Origin: Flavobacteriales bacterium
GTDB lineage: Bacteria > Bacteroidota > Bacteroidia > Flavobacteriales > Weeksellaceae
Direction of reading: 5' to 3'
Length of the DNA stretch: 64,000 nucleotides
Assembly: GCA_020635515.1 (NCBI GenBank)
Contig: JACJZS010000002.1
Coordinates: 372,001 to 436,000 of the forward strand
This document shows positions 49,837 through 59,262 of this stretch, piece by piece (position 1 is the first letter of the stretch; each line of letters starts with the position of its first letter). Position numbers and translations under genes: made by a program. The notes under the pieces were generated by a model that saw nothing but the letters and a program-made list of their open reading frames with translations, made no database searches and was not told the origin of the DNA.

Positions 49837-52578
49837 ATGACACGCTACATTTTCGGAATTTTAGGTATTCTCCTTATTAATACCTTTGCTTATTCTCAAT
49901 CTAAAATCTTTGGGTACATAAACGGTAATGAAGGTAAACCGCTTAAAGGTGTAGAAGTAAAATTATTACCATCAGGAAAAGTTACCGAAACCGACCAAGT
50001 AGGATATTTTCAATTCAGCAATATAGAAAATGGGAAATATACCATTGTCTTTAATGCTACTTATTATCAACAACTTGAAAAAGAAGTAACCGTATCTGGA
50101 GAGAAAAAAATAGAAATCGAAAAAATAACTTTAATTTATGAACCCGAAGATTCTGAAGTAGGTATTATTACACTTACCGCATCTGAATTAAATGACGATG
50201 AAAATGATGGAATTCAAACAGGAGTAGGTCTTTTACAAGCATCGAGAGATGAGTTTTCTAGAACTGCTGCTTTTGAGTGGGGAACATACTGGTTTCGCCC
50301 TAGAGGATTTGATAATAGATACAACGACGTTCAGTTTAATGGAGTTCAAATGGCAAAGCAAGATAACGGACGTGTTGAATTCTCTAACTGGGGAGGATTA
50401 AACGACGTGGTACGATATCCTACCGAAATTGCTCAAAACAATAATACTTCTGTCAACACTTTTGGAAACTTAGCAGGAGTTACCTATTATAGCACTCGTG
50501 CTTCTGACTATAGTAAAGGAACCTCTATTTCTTACTCATTAACAAATCGTTCCTATAGAAATAGAATTATGGCAACCTATGCATCAGGTATGAACAAAAA
50601 CGGTTGGGCGTATGTAATTTCTGGTTCTAGACGTTGGGCAGAAGAAGGTTATTTTGAAGGAACATTCCAAGATAGGTATGCTTACTTCGCTTCTATAGAA
50701 AAGAAAATAAACGATAAACATTCATTAAATCTAACTGCATTTGGAACTCCCGGAAAAAGTGCAGGAAACTCACCTAATACACAAGAAGTTTGGGATTTGA
50801 AAGGAAAACAATACAATGCATACTGGGGTTGGCAAGATGGAGAAAAACGAAATGAAAGAGTTCGTAAAACATTTGAACCTATTTTCCAGTTAACTCATTT
50901 TTGGAATATTAATGATAATTCAAAACTGAAAACAACTGCTTCGTACCAAACAGGACGCGACGCAAGAAGTAGACTTGATTGGTATAAAGCAAATAACCCT
51001 TCTCCTACATACTATAAAAATTTACCATCTTCGGTATATCTGTACGACGTGAATTTAGTAGAATTAAATAGAAAATTAGACGCTTTTACAAATGATTCAG
51101 ATTACTATCAGATAGATTGGAATAGTTTGTACAATCAAAATAGAAATAGAATTAGTTCTGATTTAGGTGCTGCATACAAACTAGTAGAAGACGTAAACGA
51201 AGATGATACTTTTAACTTTGCTACACATTTTACTACCAAGCTAAACGATGTAAAAATCAATGCAAACGTAAATTATCAAAACTTAAAATCTGATAATTTT
51301 AGGGAAATAAAAGACTTACTTGGTGCTGATTTTGCTCTAAATATAGATAACTATGCAAATGTAGGTAGTGGAGAATACGATGTAGATAATCCTAACCAAA
51401 AAGTACACGAAGGAGATAAAACGCAATACCATTATATACTCAATAGAGATCAATTTTATGCTAATTTCTCTGCTGAAAAAGATATAAATCAATTTAATGT
51501 AATCCTATCTACTTTTGGTTCCTATACCAATTCCGTAAGAGATGGTCAGTTTAGACATTACTTGTTTTTAGATAACTCAAAAGGGAAAAGTGAGAATTAC
51601 GATTCTTTCAACTATGGAATCAAAACAAGTACTACTTATAAAGTTGACGGAAGAAACTTCATTAAATTAAATGCAGGATATTTCACTCTTGCACCTACAT
51701 TAAACGAGATATTTCTAAATGCTAGGAATAACAATATGATAACTCCTAATCTAAAAAGCCAAAAGATATTTTCCTCTGATTTGAGTTACGTATTAAGAAG
51801 TCCTAAGGTAAGAGCTAGAGCTACTGCATACTATACAACTATAAATGACGCTACTGAAATTTCAAGATATTATGTGCAAGGCATTGGAATCGATGGAAAT
51901 GACGCGAATTACTTTATAACGGAAGCACTCTCAGGAATTAACAAAAAACATATAGGTGCAGAACTTGCTGTTAATTATAAAATCACTTCTGCATTTGAAG
52001 CTACTGCTGTTGCTAGTATTGGACAGTTTACGTATGATAATAATCCTGAGCTTTATCTTGTTGCTAATGATATAAGTAATGTTGTAAAATTTGACAATAC
52101 ATACATCAAAAATTATAAAGTAACAGGAACTCCACAAAAAGCATATTCATTAGCATTAAAGTACAACTCTCCTAAATATTGGTGGGCAGGAATTTCTGGA
52201 AATTATTTAGCAGATAATTATCTAGATTTTTCCGCTATACCAAGAACCAATAACTTAACAGACACTCCTTATGCTGGAATGAATGAAGAAACAGTTCGTT
52301 ATGTATTACAACAGCAAAAATTTGACGACCAATTTATGCTTAATGCTACCGCTGGAAAATCATTTAAGTTTGGAGATTACAGACTTGGTTTTATAGTAAG
52401 TGTAAACAATATTCTGAATAATAAAAACTACATAACAGGCGGATATGAGCAAGGAAGATTCTCAGATTTTAATGAATTACTAACCGATGTAGAAAGAGGG
52501 AAAAATAGAGTTTTCGGATCAAAACTTTGGTATGGAATGGGAACTTCTTACTTCTTTAATGTATACTTACGATTCTAA
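49837..52578 (+). CDS. TonB-dependent outer-membrane receptor with carboxypeptidase-like regulatory domain
   Basis: 913 residues. Signal peptide (1-20), N-terminal carboxypeptidase D regulatory-like domain (about 22-105, SKIFGYINGNEGKPLKGVEVKL), plug (about 130-250) and a 22-strand barrel ending WYGMGTSYFFNVYLRF. The plug sequence RGFDNRYNDVQFNGVQM is typical. It is not a SusC type (no SusD gene follows); the operon partner is a DUF5689 lipoprotein, 24 bp downstream. I recall this pair as a conserved unit in flavobacteria; the imported substrate is unknown. Confidence 0.9.
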   Translation: MTRYIFGILGILLINTFAYSQSKIFGYINGNEGKPLKGVEVKLLPSGKVTETDQVGYFQFSNIENGKYTIVFNATYYQQLEKEVTVSGEKKIEIEKITLIYEPEDSEVGIITLTASELNDDENDGIQTGVGLLQASRDEFSRTAAFEWGTYWFRPRGFDNRYNDVQFNGVQMAKQDNGRVEFSNWGGLNDVVRYPTEIAQNNNTSVNTFGNLAGVTYYSTRASDYSKGTSISYSLTNRSYRNRIMATYASGMNKNGWAYVISGSRRWAEEGYFEGTFQDRYAYFASIEKKINDKHSLNLTAFGTPGKSAGNSPNTQEVWDLKGKQYNAYWGWQDGEKRNERVRKTFEPIFQLTHFWNINDNSKLKTTASYQTGRDARSRLDWYKANNPSPTYYKNLPSSVYLYDVNLVELNRKLDAFTNDSDYYQIDWNSLYNQNRNRISSDLGAAYKLVEDVNEDDTFNFATHFTTKLNDVKINANVNYQNLKSDNFREIKDLLGADFALNIDNYANVGSGEYDVDNPNQKVHEGDKTQYHYILNRDQFYANFSAEKDINQFNVILSTFGSYTNSVRDGQFRHYLFLDNSKGKSENYDSFNYGIKTSTTYKVDGRNFIKLNAGYFTLAPTLNEIFLNARNNNMITPNLKSQKIFSSDLSYVLRSPKVRARATAYYTTINDATEISRYYVQGIGIDGNDANYFITEALSGINKKHIGAELAVNYKITSAFEATAVASIGQFTYDNNPELYLVANDISNVVKFDNTYIKNYKVTGTPQKAYSLALKYNSPKYWWAGISGNYLADNYLDFSAIPRTNNLTDTPYAGMNEETVRYVLQQQKFDDQFMLNATAGKSFKFGDYRLGFIVSVNNILNNKNYITGGYEQGRFSDFNELLTDVERGKNRVFGSKLWYGMGTSYFFNVYLRF

Positions 52579-52602
52579 AAATTAAAAAATTATAACATAA
52601 TT

Positions 52603-53889
52603 ATGAATAATAAAACAAACTATTTAACGCTTTTTATACTGCTGTGTATTGTTGCAGTTGGTATAAACTCTTGTGTACAAGACGATGACTTTTCTACTCC
52701 ACCACTTACGGGTTGCAATACAGATGAAAACTTTTATGCTGTAAACAAAACATTAGGAGATTTAGTAAATCTAACCAACGGAGATGCTGTAGAAATTACT
52801 GAAGATTTTGTTTTTGATGCGTATGTTTCTTCTTCTGATTTATCTGGAAATATATTCAAACAATTATACATTCAAGATCAACTTGAAAATCCTGAAAATG
52901 CAATAGTAATTAGTATTGACGCTTCAAACCTAAGTAATCTTTATCCTCAAGGAAGTAAAATTAGAATCAATGCAAAAGGATTATTCGTAGGAAAAAGAAA
53001 TGAATCGCTACAATTAGCAGGAGATGCAGAACTAAATAGAATTTCTGATTTAGTATTTGAAAGCAATATCTATAAAACTTGTGACGATATACAACAAGTT
53101 ACTCCTCTTGAAGTAGGAAACATAGCAGATGCAAAACAAGATAAATATGTAAATAAACTTATTGTTATCAAAAATGTACAATTTGCTGATTCCGAAATAG
53201 GAAACACCTATGCTACAGGAGGTTCTAATCCTCAAACAGAAAATAGAATCTTAGTTGATGCAAGTGGGGAAGTTATTGTTCGCAACTCTGGATATGCTGA
53301 CTTTGCAGATGAATTATTACCCGAAGGAAGTGGACAAATTACAGCTATTTTGAGTAGATACAACGATGATTATCAACTTTATATAATTGACACAGGCGAT
53401 GTATCTATGGAAAATGAAAGATTATTCTTAGGATTCAATGAAACTTTTGACACTCTAAACAATTGGACAACTGTAAGCGTAACTGGTTCTCAAGCTTGGG
53501 AAATTTCTTCTTATAGAGGAGAAAATTTTGCAAAAATGAGCGGATATTCAGGTGGAAACAACGAAAATGAAGATTGGTTAATTTCTAATGCAATAGCACT
53601 TCCTAATAGTTTAACCTCTGCAACTATAAGTTTTGATACTGCTAAAAATTACAATGGAAACGATTTAGAAGCTTTTTACTCTACCGATTATAATGGAAAT
53701 CCAAGTACCGCAACTTGGACAACTTTAAATCCAACACTGAGTACAGGTAATTTTACATTCATAAACTCAGGTAATTTAGATGTTTCTTCTGCTATAGGAA
53801 ACAATTTATACATCGCATTCAAATATACTTCTACAAGTTCTGCTTCTGCTACATGGGAAGTTGATAATGTAGTTTTAACTGCTGAATAA
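52603..53889 (+). CDS. DUF5689 lipoprotein with choice-of-anchor J-like C-terminus
   Basis: 428 residues. Lipobox INSC with cysteine 24. A DUF5689/OB-like domain spans about 40-270 (FDAYVSSSDLSGNIFKQLYIQD; LVIKNVQFADSE). A C-terminal beta-sandwich (about 275-428) starts FNETFDTLNNWTTVSVTGSQAWEIS, the pattern of choice-of-anchor J / cleaved-adhesin domains. Surface-exposed lipoprotein, probably the substrate-capturing partner of the TonB receptor just upstream. A second protein with a related domain is the T9SS cargo at 21730. Confidence 0.8.
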   Translation: MNNKTNYLTLFILLCIVAVGINSCVQDDDFSTPPLTGCNTDENFYAVNKTLGDLVNLTNGDAVEITEDFVFDAYVSSSDLSGNIFKQLYIQDQLENPENAIVISIDASNLSNLYPQGSKIRINAKGLFVGKRNESLQLAGDAELNRISDLVFESNIYKTCDDIQQVTPLEVGNIADAKQDKYVNKLIVIKNVQFADSEIGNTYATGGSNPQTENRILVDASGEVIVRNSGYADFADELLPEGSGQITAILSRYNDDYQLYIIDTGDVSMENERLFLGFNETFDTLNNWTTVSVTGSQAWEISSYRGENFAKMSGYSGGNNENEDWLISNAIALPNSLTSATISFDTAKNYNGNDLEAFYSTDYNGNPSTATWTTLNPTLSTGNFTFINSGNLDVSSAIGNNLYIAFKYTSTSSASATWEVDNVVLTAE

Positions 53890-53907
53890 GATTGTAACTG
53901 ATTTCAT

Positions 53908-53946
53908 AAAAAGAGAGAATTATTCAGTGTAATTCTCTCTTTTTTA
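53908..53946. terminator. Bidirectional terminator between the DUF5689 and relA/spoT genes
   Basis: Stem AAAAAGAGAGAATTA/TAATTCTCTCTTTTT, 7-nt loop, T-runs on both strands; it serves both convergent genes. Confidence 0.88.
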
Positions 53947-53977
53947 TTGGCAAAATTTAGATATAATCAAGTAATGT

Positions 53978-56185
53978 TTACTTAATTCGTGAAACTTTAC
54001 TAATTCCTTCGATACCTCTAAGTAATTCTATTAATTTTTTGAGTTGTGTTCTATTTTTAATATTAAAAACCCACTTTCCTTCAAAAATACCATCATCAGA
54101 AACAGAATTTACACTAAGAATATTAACACCTAACTTAGTGAATGTTTGTGTAATGATATTAATAATTCCCATTTTGTCTATTCCTACTATAGATAGTATT
54201 GCCTTAGAGTCTAGCGAAGTACTATCAACCCACTTTGCTTTGAGTATTCTATAATTGTATTTTGCCCTTAATTCTACGGCATTCGGACATGAATTGGTGT
54301 GTACTTTTATTCCTTGATTGATGGATACAAAACCAAAAACTTTATCTCCAGGTATTGGCGAGCAACATTCTGCAAATGAATATTCCAACTTCTGTTCTTC
54401 TAACCCAAATACAATTAAATCTAAATTTTTAGTACTGCTTTCTTGTTCTTCTTTTTTTTCTGTTGTCGATTTTCTTCTAATTCTTCTAAATAAAGAAGCC
54501 AGCATACCTTTACTCTCGGCATATCTTTTAAGTTCTTTGCTGTCTATTTTTCCACTCTTGACATTATAAAATAAATCCTGACTTGTTTTGAGTTTAAAAA
54601 AACTCATCATTCGATTTAGTTCTGCCTGATTAAAAGTAATCTTTAAGTGTCGTAATTTTCGAATTAGTATTTCCTTACCTTCATCTGCTAATTTTTTTGT
54701 TTCAGCATTTAATGCTTGTTTGATTTTTGACTTTGCTCTCGATGTAATCACATAATTCAGCCAATCAGGATTTGGTTTCTGATTTTCTGAAGTAATTACC
54801 TCTACTCTATCTCCGCTCTGAAGCTGATAACTAAGCGGAACCAATTTTCCATTTACTTTTGCACCAAGGCAAGTATCTCCTACATTGGTATGAACTGAGT
54901 ATGCAAAGTCAAGTGCCGTGGCATTAAAAGGAAGTACTTTTAAATCCCCTTTTGGTGTGAATATAAAAATCTCCGAAGAGTATAAATTAAGTTGAAAATC
55001 ATCTAACAACTCTTTGGTGGATTGTTCATTTTGATTTTCAAGTAATTCACGAATTTGTTGTATCCAGTGTTCTATTTGATTATCCGAATCTGCATAACCT
55101 TCCTTATATTTATAATGAGCTGCAATTCCTTTTTCAGCTACTTCGTCCATTCTTTCCGAACGAATTTGTACTTCTACCCATTTTCCTTCAGGTCCTATCA
55201 CTGTAATGTGCAGACTTTCGTATCCTGTCGACCTTGGTTGAGAAATCCAATCTCTCATTCGGCTTGGATTCGGTTTAAACTGATCGGTAATTATGGAATA
55301 TATTTTCCAAGCGATAAACTTTTCATTTTTTGGTTCTGATTTGTATATAATTCGTATCGCAAACTTATCGTATATTTCTTCGAATGGAATTTTTTGGGTT
55401 TTAATTTTCTTTAGTATCGAACTAATGGATTTAGGACGACCTTTTATGGTATATTCTATATTTTCTTCGTCTAATCTTTCCGTTACTAACTCAGAAAACT
55501 TTTTTATATACGACTCTCGTTCCTGTCGAGATTCTTCTAATTTTTTCTCTACTTTATGGTACGCACTAGAATCATTGTATTTTAAACTTAAATCTTCCAA
55601 TTCTGATTTTATGGAATAAAGTCCCATTCTATGAGCTAATGGAGCGTATATGTACATGGTTTCAGAAGCAATTTTCTTTTGCTTTTCTGGCTTCATTCCA
55701 TCTAATGTCCTCATATTGTGAAGACGATCTGCAATTTTTATAAGAATTACACGAATATCTTCCGAAAGAGTCAATAGTAGTTTTCTAAAATTCTCACTCT
55801 GAATACTAATATCCTGATTGTTTATCACGGATATTTTGGTAAGTCCTGAAACTATTTTTGCCATTTTAGCATCAAACAAACGCTCAATATCTTCTATAGT
55901 ATAGTGAGTATCTTCTACTACGTCGTGTAAAAGAGCTGCTGCAATACTTCTTGCATCTAAACCGATTTCTTCACAGACAATTCGAGCAACCGCTATTGGA
56001 TGATAAATATATGGTTCTCCTGTGTTTCTTCTCTGATCTTTGTGTCCGTCTTTAGCTATCTCAAAAGCCTTGCGTATCATTTTTAAATCGTCAGATGACA
56101 ACAAACGATAGCAACTTTTTAGCATTTGCTTATACTTTGCTTTTATCTCTCTATTCTCTTGTTCTATATCTACATTATAATCCAT
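53978..56185 (-). CDS. Bifunctional RelA/SpoT (p)ppGpp synthetase/hydrolase
   Basis: 735 residues. HD hydrolase domain (about 40-200) with the intact metal motif LLHDVVEDT. The nucleotidyltransferase domain (about 240-360) has KFAIRII and STGYESLHITVIGPEGKWVEVQIRSERM. A TGS domain (about 400-460, IFIFTPKGDLKVLPFNATALDFAYSVHT), helical region and C-terminal ACT domain (about 660-735) follow. Both active-site regions look intact, so it can make and degrade the alarmone in the stringent response. A -7 box lies 13 bp upstream at the end of oxyR. Confidence 0.93.
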   Translation of the reverse strand: MDYNVDIEQENREIKAKYKQMLKSCYRLLSSDDLKMIRKAFEIAKDGHKDQRRNTGEPYIYHPIAVARIVCEEIGLDARSIAAALLHDVVEDTHYTIEDIERLFDAKMAKIVSGLTKISVINNQDISIQSENFRKLLLTLSEDIRVILIKIADRLHNMRTLDGMKPEKQKKIASETMYIYAPLAHRMGLYSIKSELEDLSLKYNDSSAYHKVEKKLEESRQERESYIKKFSELVTERLDEENIEYTIKGRPKSISSILKKIKTQKIPFEEIYDKFAIRIIYKSEPKNEKFIAWKIYSIITDQFKPNPSRMRDWISQPRSTGYESLHITVIGPEGKWVEVQIRSERMDEVAEKGIAAHYKYKEGYADSDNQIEHWIQQIRELLENQNEQSTKELLDDFQLNLYSSEIFIFTPKGDLKVLPFNATALDFAYSVHTNVGDTCLGAKVNGKLVPLSYQLQSGDRVEVITSENQKPNPDWLNYVITSRAKSKIKQALNAETKKLADEGKEILIRKLRHLKITFNQAELNRMMSFFKLKTSQDLFYNVKSGKIDSKELKRYAESKGMLASLFRRIRRKSTTEKKEEQESSTKNLDLIVFGLEEQKLEYSFAECCSPIPGDKVFGFVSINQGIKVHTNSCPNAVELRAKYNYRILKAKWVDSTSLDSKAILSIVGIDKMGIINIITQTFTKLGVNILSVNSVSDDGIFEGKWVFNIKNRTQLKKLIELLRGIEGISKVSRIK

Positions 56186-56198
56186 AAAAAAACAACGG

Positions 56199-56206
56199 CA
56201 AAAATA
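56199..56206 (-). promoter_or_regulatory. -7 box of relA/spoT
   Basis: TATTTTTG on the minus strand (complement of 56199-56206), directly after the oxyR stop codon; relA/spoT can thus be transcribed independently of oxyR. Confidence 0.5.
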
Positions 56207-56211
56207 AATAT

Positions 56212-57150
56212 TTAGCTTAATTTAAGTTTAGGCGAAGTAACATTATTGCTTTCTAAAAATAACATTCCTCTTATAATTCCTTGAATTAACTTATAAAATT
56301 CATCTCTAAAATGAAGTCTTACTTGGGTATCATGATGCAATAAACTAATTTCCCTAGTAGGATTATTATTTTCTTTGAAATACCTAATGCATTTTTTTTC
56401 TGATTCTGATAAATTTTCTACATAAAGCAATGGTAAGATTGTGATACCAAATCCTTCATTACTCAACTTTACCAAAGTAGAAAAATCTCCACTCTGTAAA
56501 TCTCCTCTATTTACTTGATTACTACCACAAATTGTAAGCACATTATTTCTAAAACAATGTCCTTCGCCTAACAGTAATAATTCATTTTCTGCTATCTGAG
56601 AAATATTTATGTATTTTTCTTTGTGTAGTTTATGATTTTCCGGAATATATGCCACCAACGGCTCGTAATATATTGGCTTTTCTATAATTTGAGGTTCATC
56701 TAATGGAGTTGCTGCAATAGCAAAATCCAATTCTCTTTCATTAAAAGACTCTATGATGTCTTCCGTTTTCATTTCTTTAATTATGAGTCTTGTTTTCGGG
56801 AAGTTTTTCTTTATTGTCTTGTAAAATAAAGGCACTAAAGATGAAAATATAGTAGGTATTATTCCTATCGTTAAAGTTCCTTCTAAACTTTCTTTTTCTT
56901 CCATTACCATCTGTCCCATTTTTTTAGCTTCTGCTAAAATTACTTTTGCCTGCTCTATTACCTTTAATCCTATAGGTGTTATAGTAATAGGATGTGTTGT
57001 TCTATCAAAAATTTCTGAATCTAGTTCTCTTTCTAATTTCTGAATTTGCATACTCAACGTCGGTTGAGTTACATACGATTTTTCTGCAGCAACAGTGAAA
57101 TTCTTGTATTCTGCTACCGAAAGGACATATTGTAATTGAATCAGAGTCAT
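56212..57150 (-). CDS. oxyR: Hydrogen peroxide-sensing LysR regulator OxyR
   Basis: 312 residues. N-terminal winged HTH (1-60, SVAEYKNFTVAAEKSYVTQP), then the periplasmic-binding-protein-like sensor domain. Cysteines at 199 and 208 (GEGHCFRNN...ICGSN) match in number and context the redox pair of E. coli OxyR, so the protein should form a disulphide with peroxide and activate antioxidant genes. None of the classical targets (kat, ahp, dps) lies next to it. A separate transcription unit, 105 bp after rsmE. Confidence 0.92.
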   Translation of the reverse strand: MTLIQLQYVLSVAEYKNFTVAAEKSYVTQPTLSMQIQKLERELDSEIFDRTTHPITITPIGLKVIEQAKVILAEAKKMGQMVMEEKESLEGTLTIGIIPTIFSSLVPLFYKTIKKNFPKTRLIIKEMKTEDIIESFNERELDFAIAATPLDEPQIIEKPIYYEPLVAYIPENHKLHKEKYINISQIAENELLLLGEGHCFRNNVLTICGSNQVNRGDLQSGDFSTLVKLSNEGFGITILPLLYVENLSESEKKCIRYFKENNNPTREISLLHHDTQVRLHFRDEFYKLIQGIIRGMLFLESNNVTSPKLKLS

Positions 57151-57255
57151 AACTTTTTTTTATAAAGTTAAAAGAATTATTTAATTATAACAATACTTTT
57201 TTTCATTAATCAATGAAGTCGTAAATCACTTATTAAAAAAGCACCTTAAAAAAAA

Positions 57256-57948
57256 TCATATTGATTTTCCATAAAAATAACTTGCAACAAAAATCCCTGC
57301 GGTTTCCGTCCTAAGTCGTTGTTTACCAAGTGAAACTCCTATTAGATTTTCATCTATCATTTTTTGAATTTCTTGTATAGAAAAGTCTCCTTCAGGGCCT
57401 ATTAGAATTATTGGATTTTCGTCATCAACTTCATGCAACTCTTTTCGGTTAAATTCTGAATTACAATGAGCTACATGAATTTTAGAATTTTTATTTTTAA
57501 GCACAAAATCAGAAAGTTTTGTAAGTGGATTTAATTTAGGGAAAGTACTTCTAAGTGATTGCTTTGATGCAGATATAATTTGCTTTTCTAGTTTTTCTTG
57601 ATTAATTATTTTTCGTTCAGAATTGGAAGTAAGAATAGGCGTAATTTCCGATACTCCAAGTTCAGTCGCTTTTTCCAAGAAAAATTCAAAACGATTGATA
57701 TTTTTAGTTGGAGCAATGGCAATATGTAACTTTTGTTTAGGAATATAATTTTCTGCTAACTGTTTTTCTATGGAAACATCTACTTGTTTCCCTATTTGTA
57801 TTATTTTTCCTACAATCATTTCTCCCAATCCGTTGGTAACTTGTATTTCGTCTCCCAAAGAAAGTCTTAGTACTTTTATAGCATGCTTAGACTCTTCCGC
57901 AGAAAGGATTGCTATTTTATCGTTTATTTCTCCGTAGAAAAGTTTCAT
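57256..57948 (-). CDS. rsmE: 16S rRNA (uracil-1498-N3)-methyltransferase
   Basis: 230 residues. N-terminal PUA-like domain (1-70, LSAEESKHAIKVLRLSLGDE) and a SPOUT methyltransferase domain with a trefoil knot: IILIGPEGDFS, VSLGKQRLRTETAGI. It methylates U1498 of 16S rRNA. It begins 2 bp after the rarA stop codon, so both are one operon. Confidence 0.94.
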   Translation of the reverse strand: MKLFYGEINDKIAILSAEESKHAIKVLRLSLGDEIQVTNGLGEMIVGKIIQIGKQVDVSIEKQLAENYIPKQKLHIAIAPTKNINRFEFFLEKATELGVSEITPILTSNSERKIINQEKLEKQIISASKQSLRSTFPKLNPLTKLSDFVLKNKNSKIHVAHCNSEFNRKELHEVDDENPIILIGPEGDFSIQEIQKMIDENLIGVSLGKQRLRTETAGIFVASYFYGKSI

Positions 57949-57950
57949 AC

Positions 57951-59213
57951 TTATTGATTTTGAATTTTATTTAAATATTCTTGAATTGATTTTTCTTTTG
58001 CATTGTCAGAAGGAATATAAAAAACCTCATCTTTCACTTTTTCGGGAAGGTAATTTTGTTTCACAAAGTTTCCTTGATAGTTGTGTGCATATTTATAATC
58101 CTTTCCATAGTTGAGTTGTTTCATCAGCTTTGTAGGAGCATTTCGTAAATGCAATGGAACTTCTAAATTTGGATTTTGCCGAACGTATTGCAACGCTTTA
58201 TCTATTGCAATATATGCCGAATTGCTTTTAGGAGAAGTTGCAAGATAAATTGTGCATTGACTTAGAACTATTCTCGCTTCTGGCATTCCAATGGTTTGTA
58301 CTGCTTGAAAGCAATTATTTGCGATTACCAAAGCGGTAGGATTTGCCAAACCTATATCTTCAGATGCAAGAATAATAAGACGTCTTGCTATAAATTTAAT
58401 ATCCTCGCCTGCATCTAACATTTGAGCAAGATAATACACAGAAGCATCAGCAGAAGAACCACGTACTGACTTTATAAATGCAGAAATCACATCATAATGA
58501 TTTTCTCCTTTCTTGTCGTATTTAGCAAAAGAATTATGTAAAATTTTTTCGGTTATTTTATTCGTAATTACTATTTCATCTTGATTAATTGTTTCTATTA
58601 CTATTTCAAGATTATTGAGTAGTTTTCGTGCATCTCCACCAGAAAAATACAAAAGAGCATCACTTTCTTTAAGATTTATATTTTTTGTTTGTAAAACTTC
58701 ATCTTTTTGAATTGCGTTTTTTAGCAGTTGTTCTAAACTTTCTTTACTAAAAGGATTTAAAACATATACCTGACATCGAGAAAGTAGTGCGGAAATAACT
58801 TCAAAACTAGGATTCTCGGTAGTTGCTCCAATTAAAACAATATATCCTTTTTCTACCGCTTGAAGTAAACTATCCTGCTGAGATTTACTAAAACGATGAA
58901 TTTCATCAATAAAAACAATGGGAGAGGTATTAGAAAAAAGGGTTGTATTTTTTGCTTTTTCTATAATTTCTCGTACTTCTTTAACTCCCGAATTAATAGC
59001 ACTCAACTGGTAAAATTCTCGTTTACTTTTTAATGCAATTAGTTCTGCTAAAGATGTTTTCCCTATTCCTGGACTTCCCCAAAAAATCATAGAAGCAAGC
59101 ACATCGTTTTCAATCATTTTTTGAATAATTCCATTTTCTCCAATCAAATGCTCTTGATTTAAATAATCGCTTAATTCTTTTGGACGCATTCGCTCTGCTA
59201 AAGGAAGTTTCAT
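57951..59213 (-). CDS. rarA: Replication-associated recombination protein A (MgsA/RarA ATPase)
   Basis: 420 residues. AAA+ ATPase with Walker A GSPGIGKTS (46-54), Walker B VFIDEIHRF, and the sensor regions of clamp-loader-like proteins, followed by the MgsA C-terminal domains (RGSSADASVYYLAQMLDAGEDI). Acts at stalled replication forks. N-terminal PLAERMRPKELSDYLNQEHL is the family hallmark. First gene of the rarA-rsmE operon. Confidence 0.94.
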   Translation of the reverse strand: MKLPLAERMRPKELSDYLNQEHLIGENGIIQKMIENDVLASMIFWGSPGIGKTSLAELIALKSKREFYQLSAINSGVKEVREIIEKAKNTTLFSNTSPIVFIDEIHRFSKSQQDSLLQAVEKGYIVLIGATTENPSFEVISALLSRCQVYVLNPFSKESLEQLLKNAIQKDEVLQTKNINLKESDALLYFSGGDARKLLNNLEIVIETINQDEIVITNKITEKILHNSFAKYDKKGENHYDVISAFIKSVRGSSADASVYYLAQMLDAGEDIKFIARRLIILASEDIGLANPTALVIANNCFQAVQTIGMPEARIVLSQCTIYLATSPKSNSAYIAIDKALQYVRQNPNLEVPLHLRNAPTKLMKQLNYGKDYKYAHNYQGNFVKQNYLPEKVKDEVFYIPSDNAKEKSIQEYLNKIQNQ

Positions 59214-59262
59214 ATAACTGAGAATTTAGGTAAAAATACAAAAAAGAATTGTGCTTACACGT

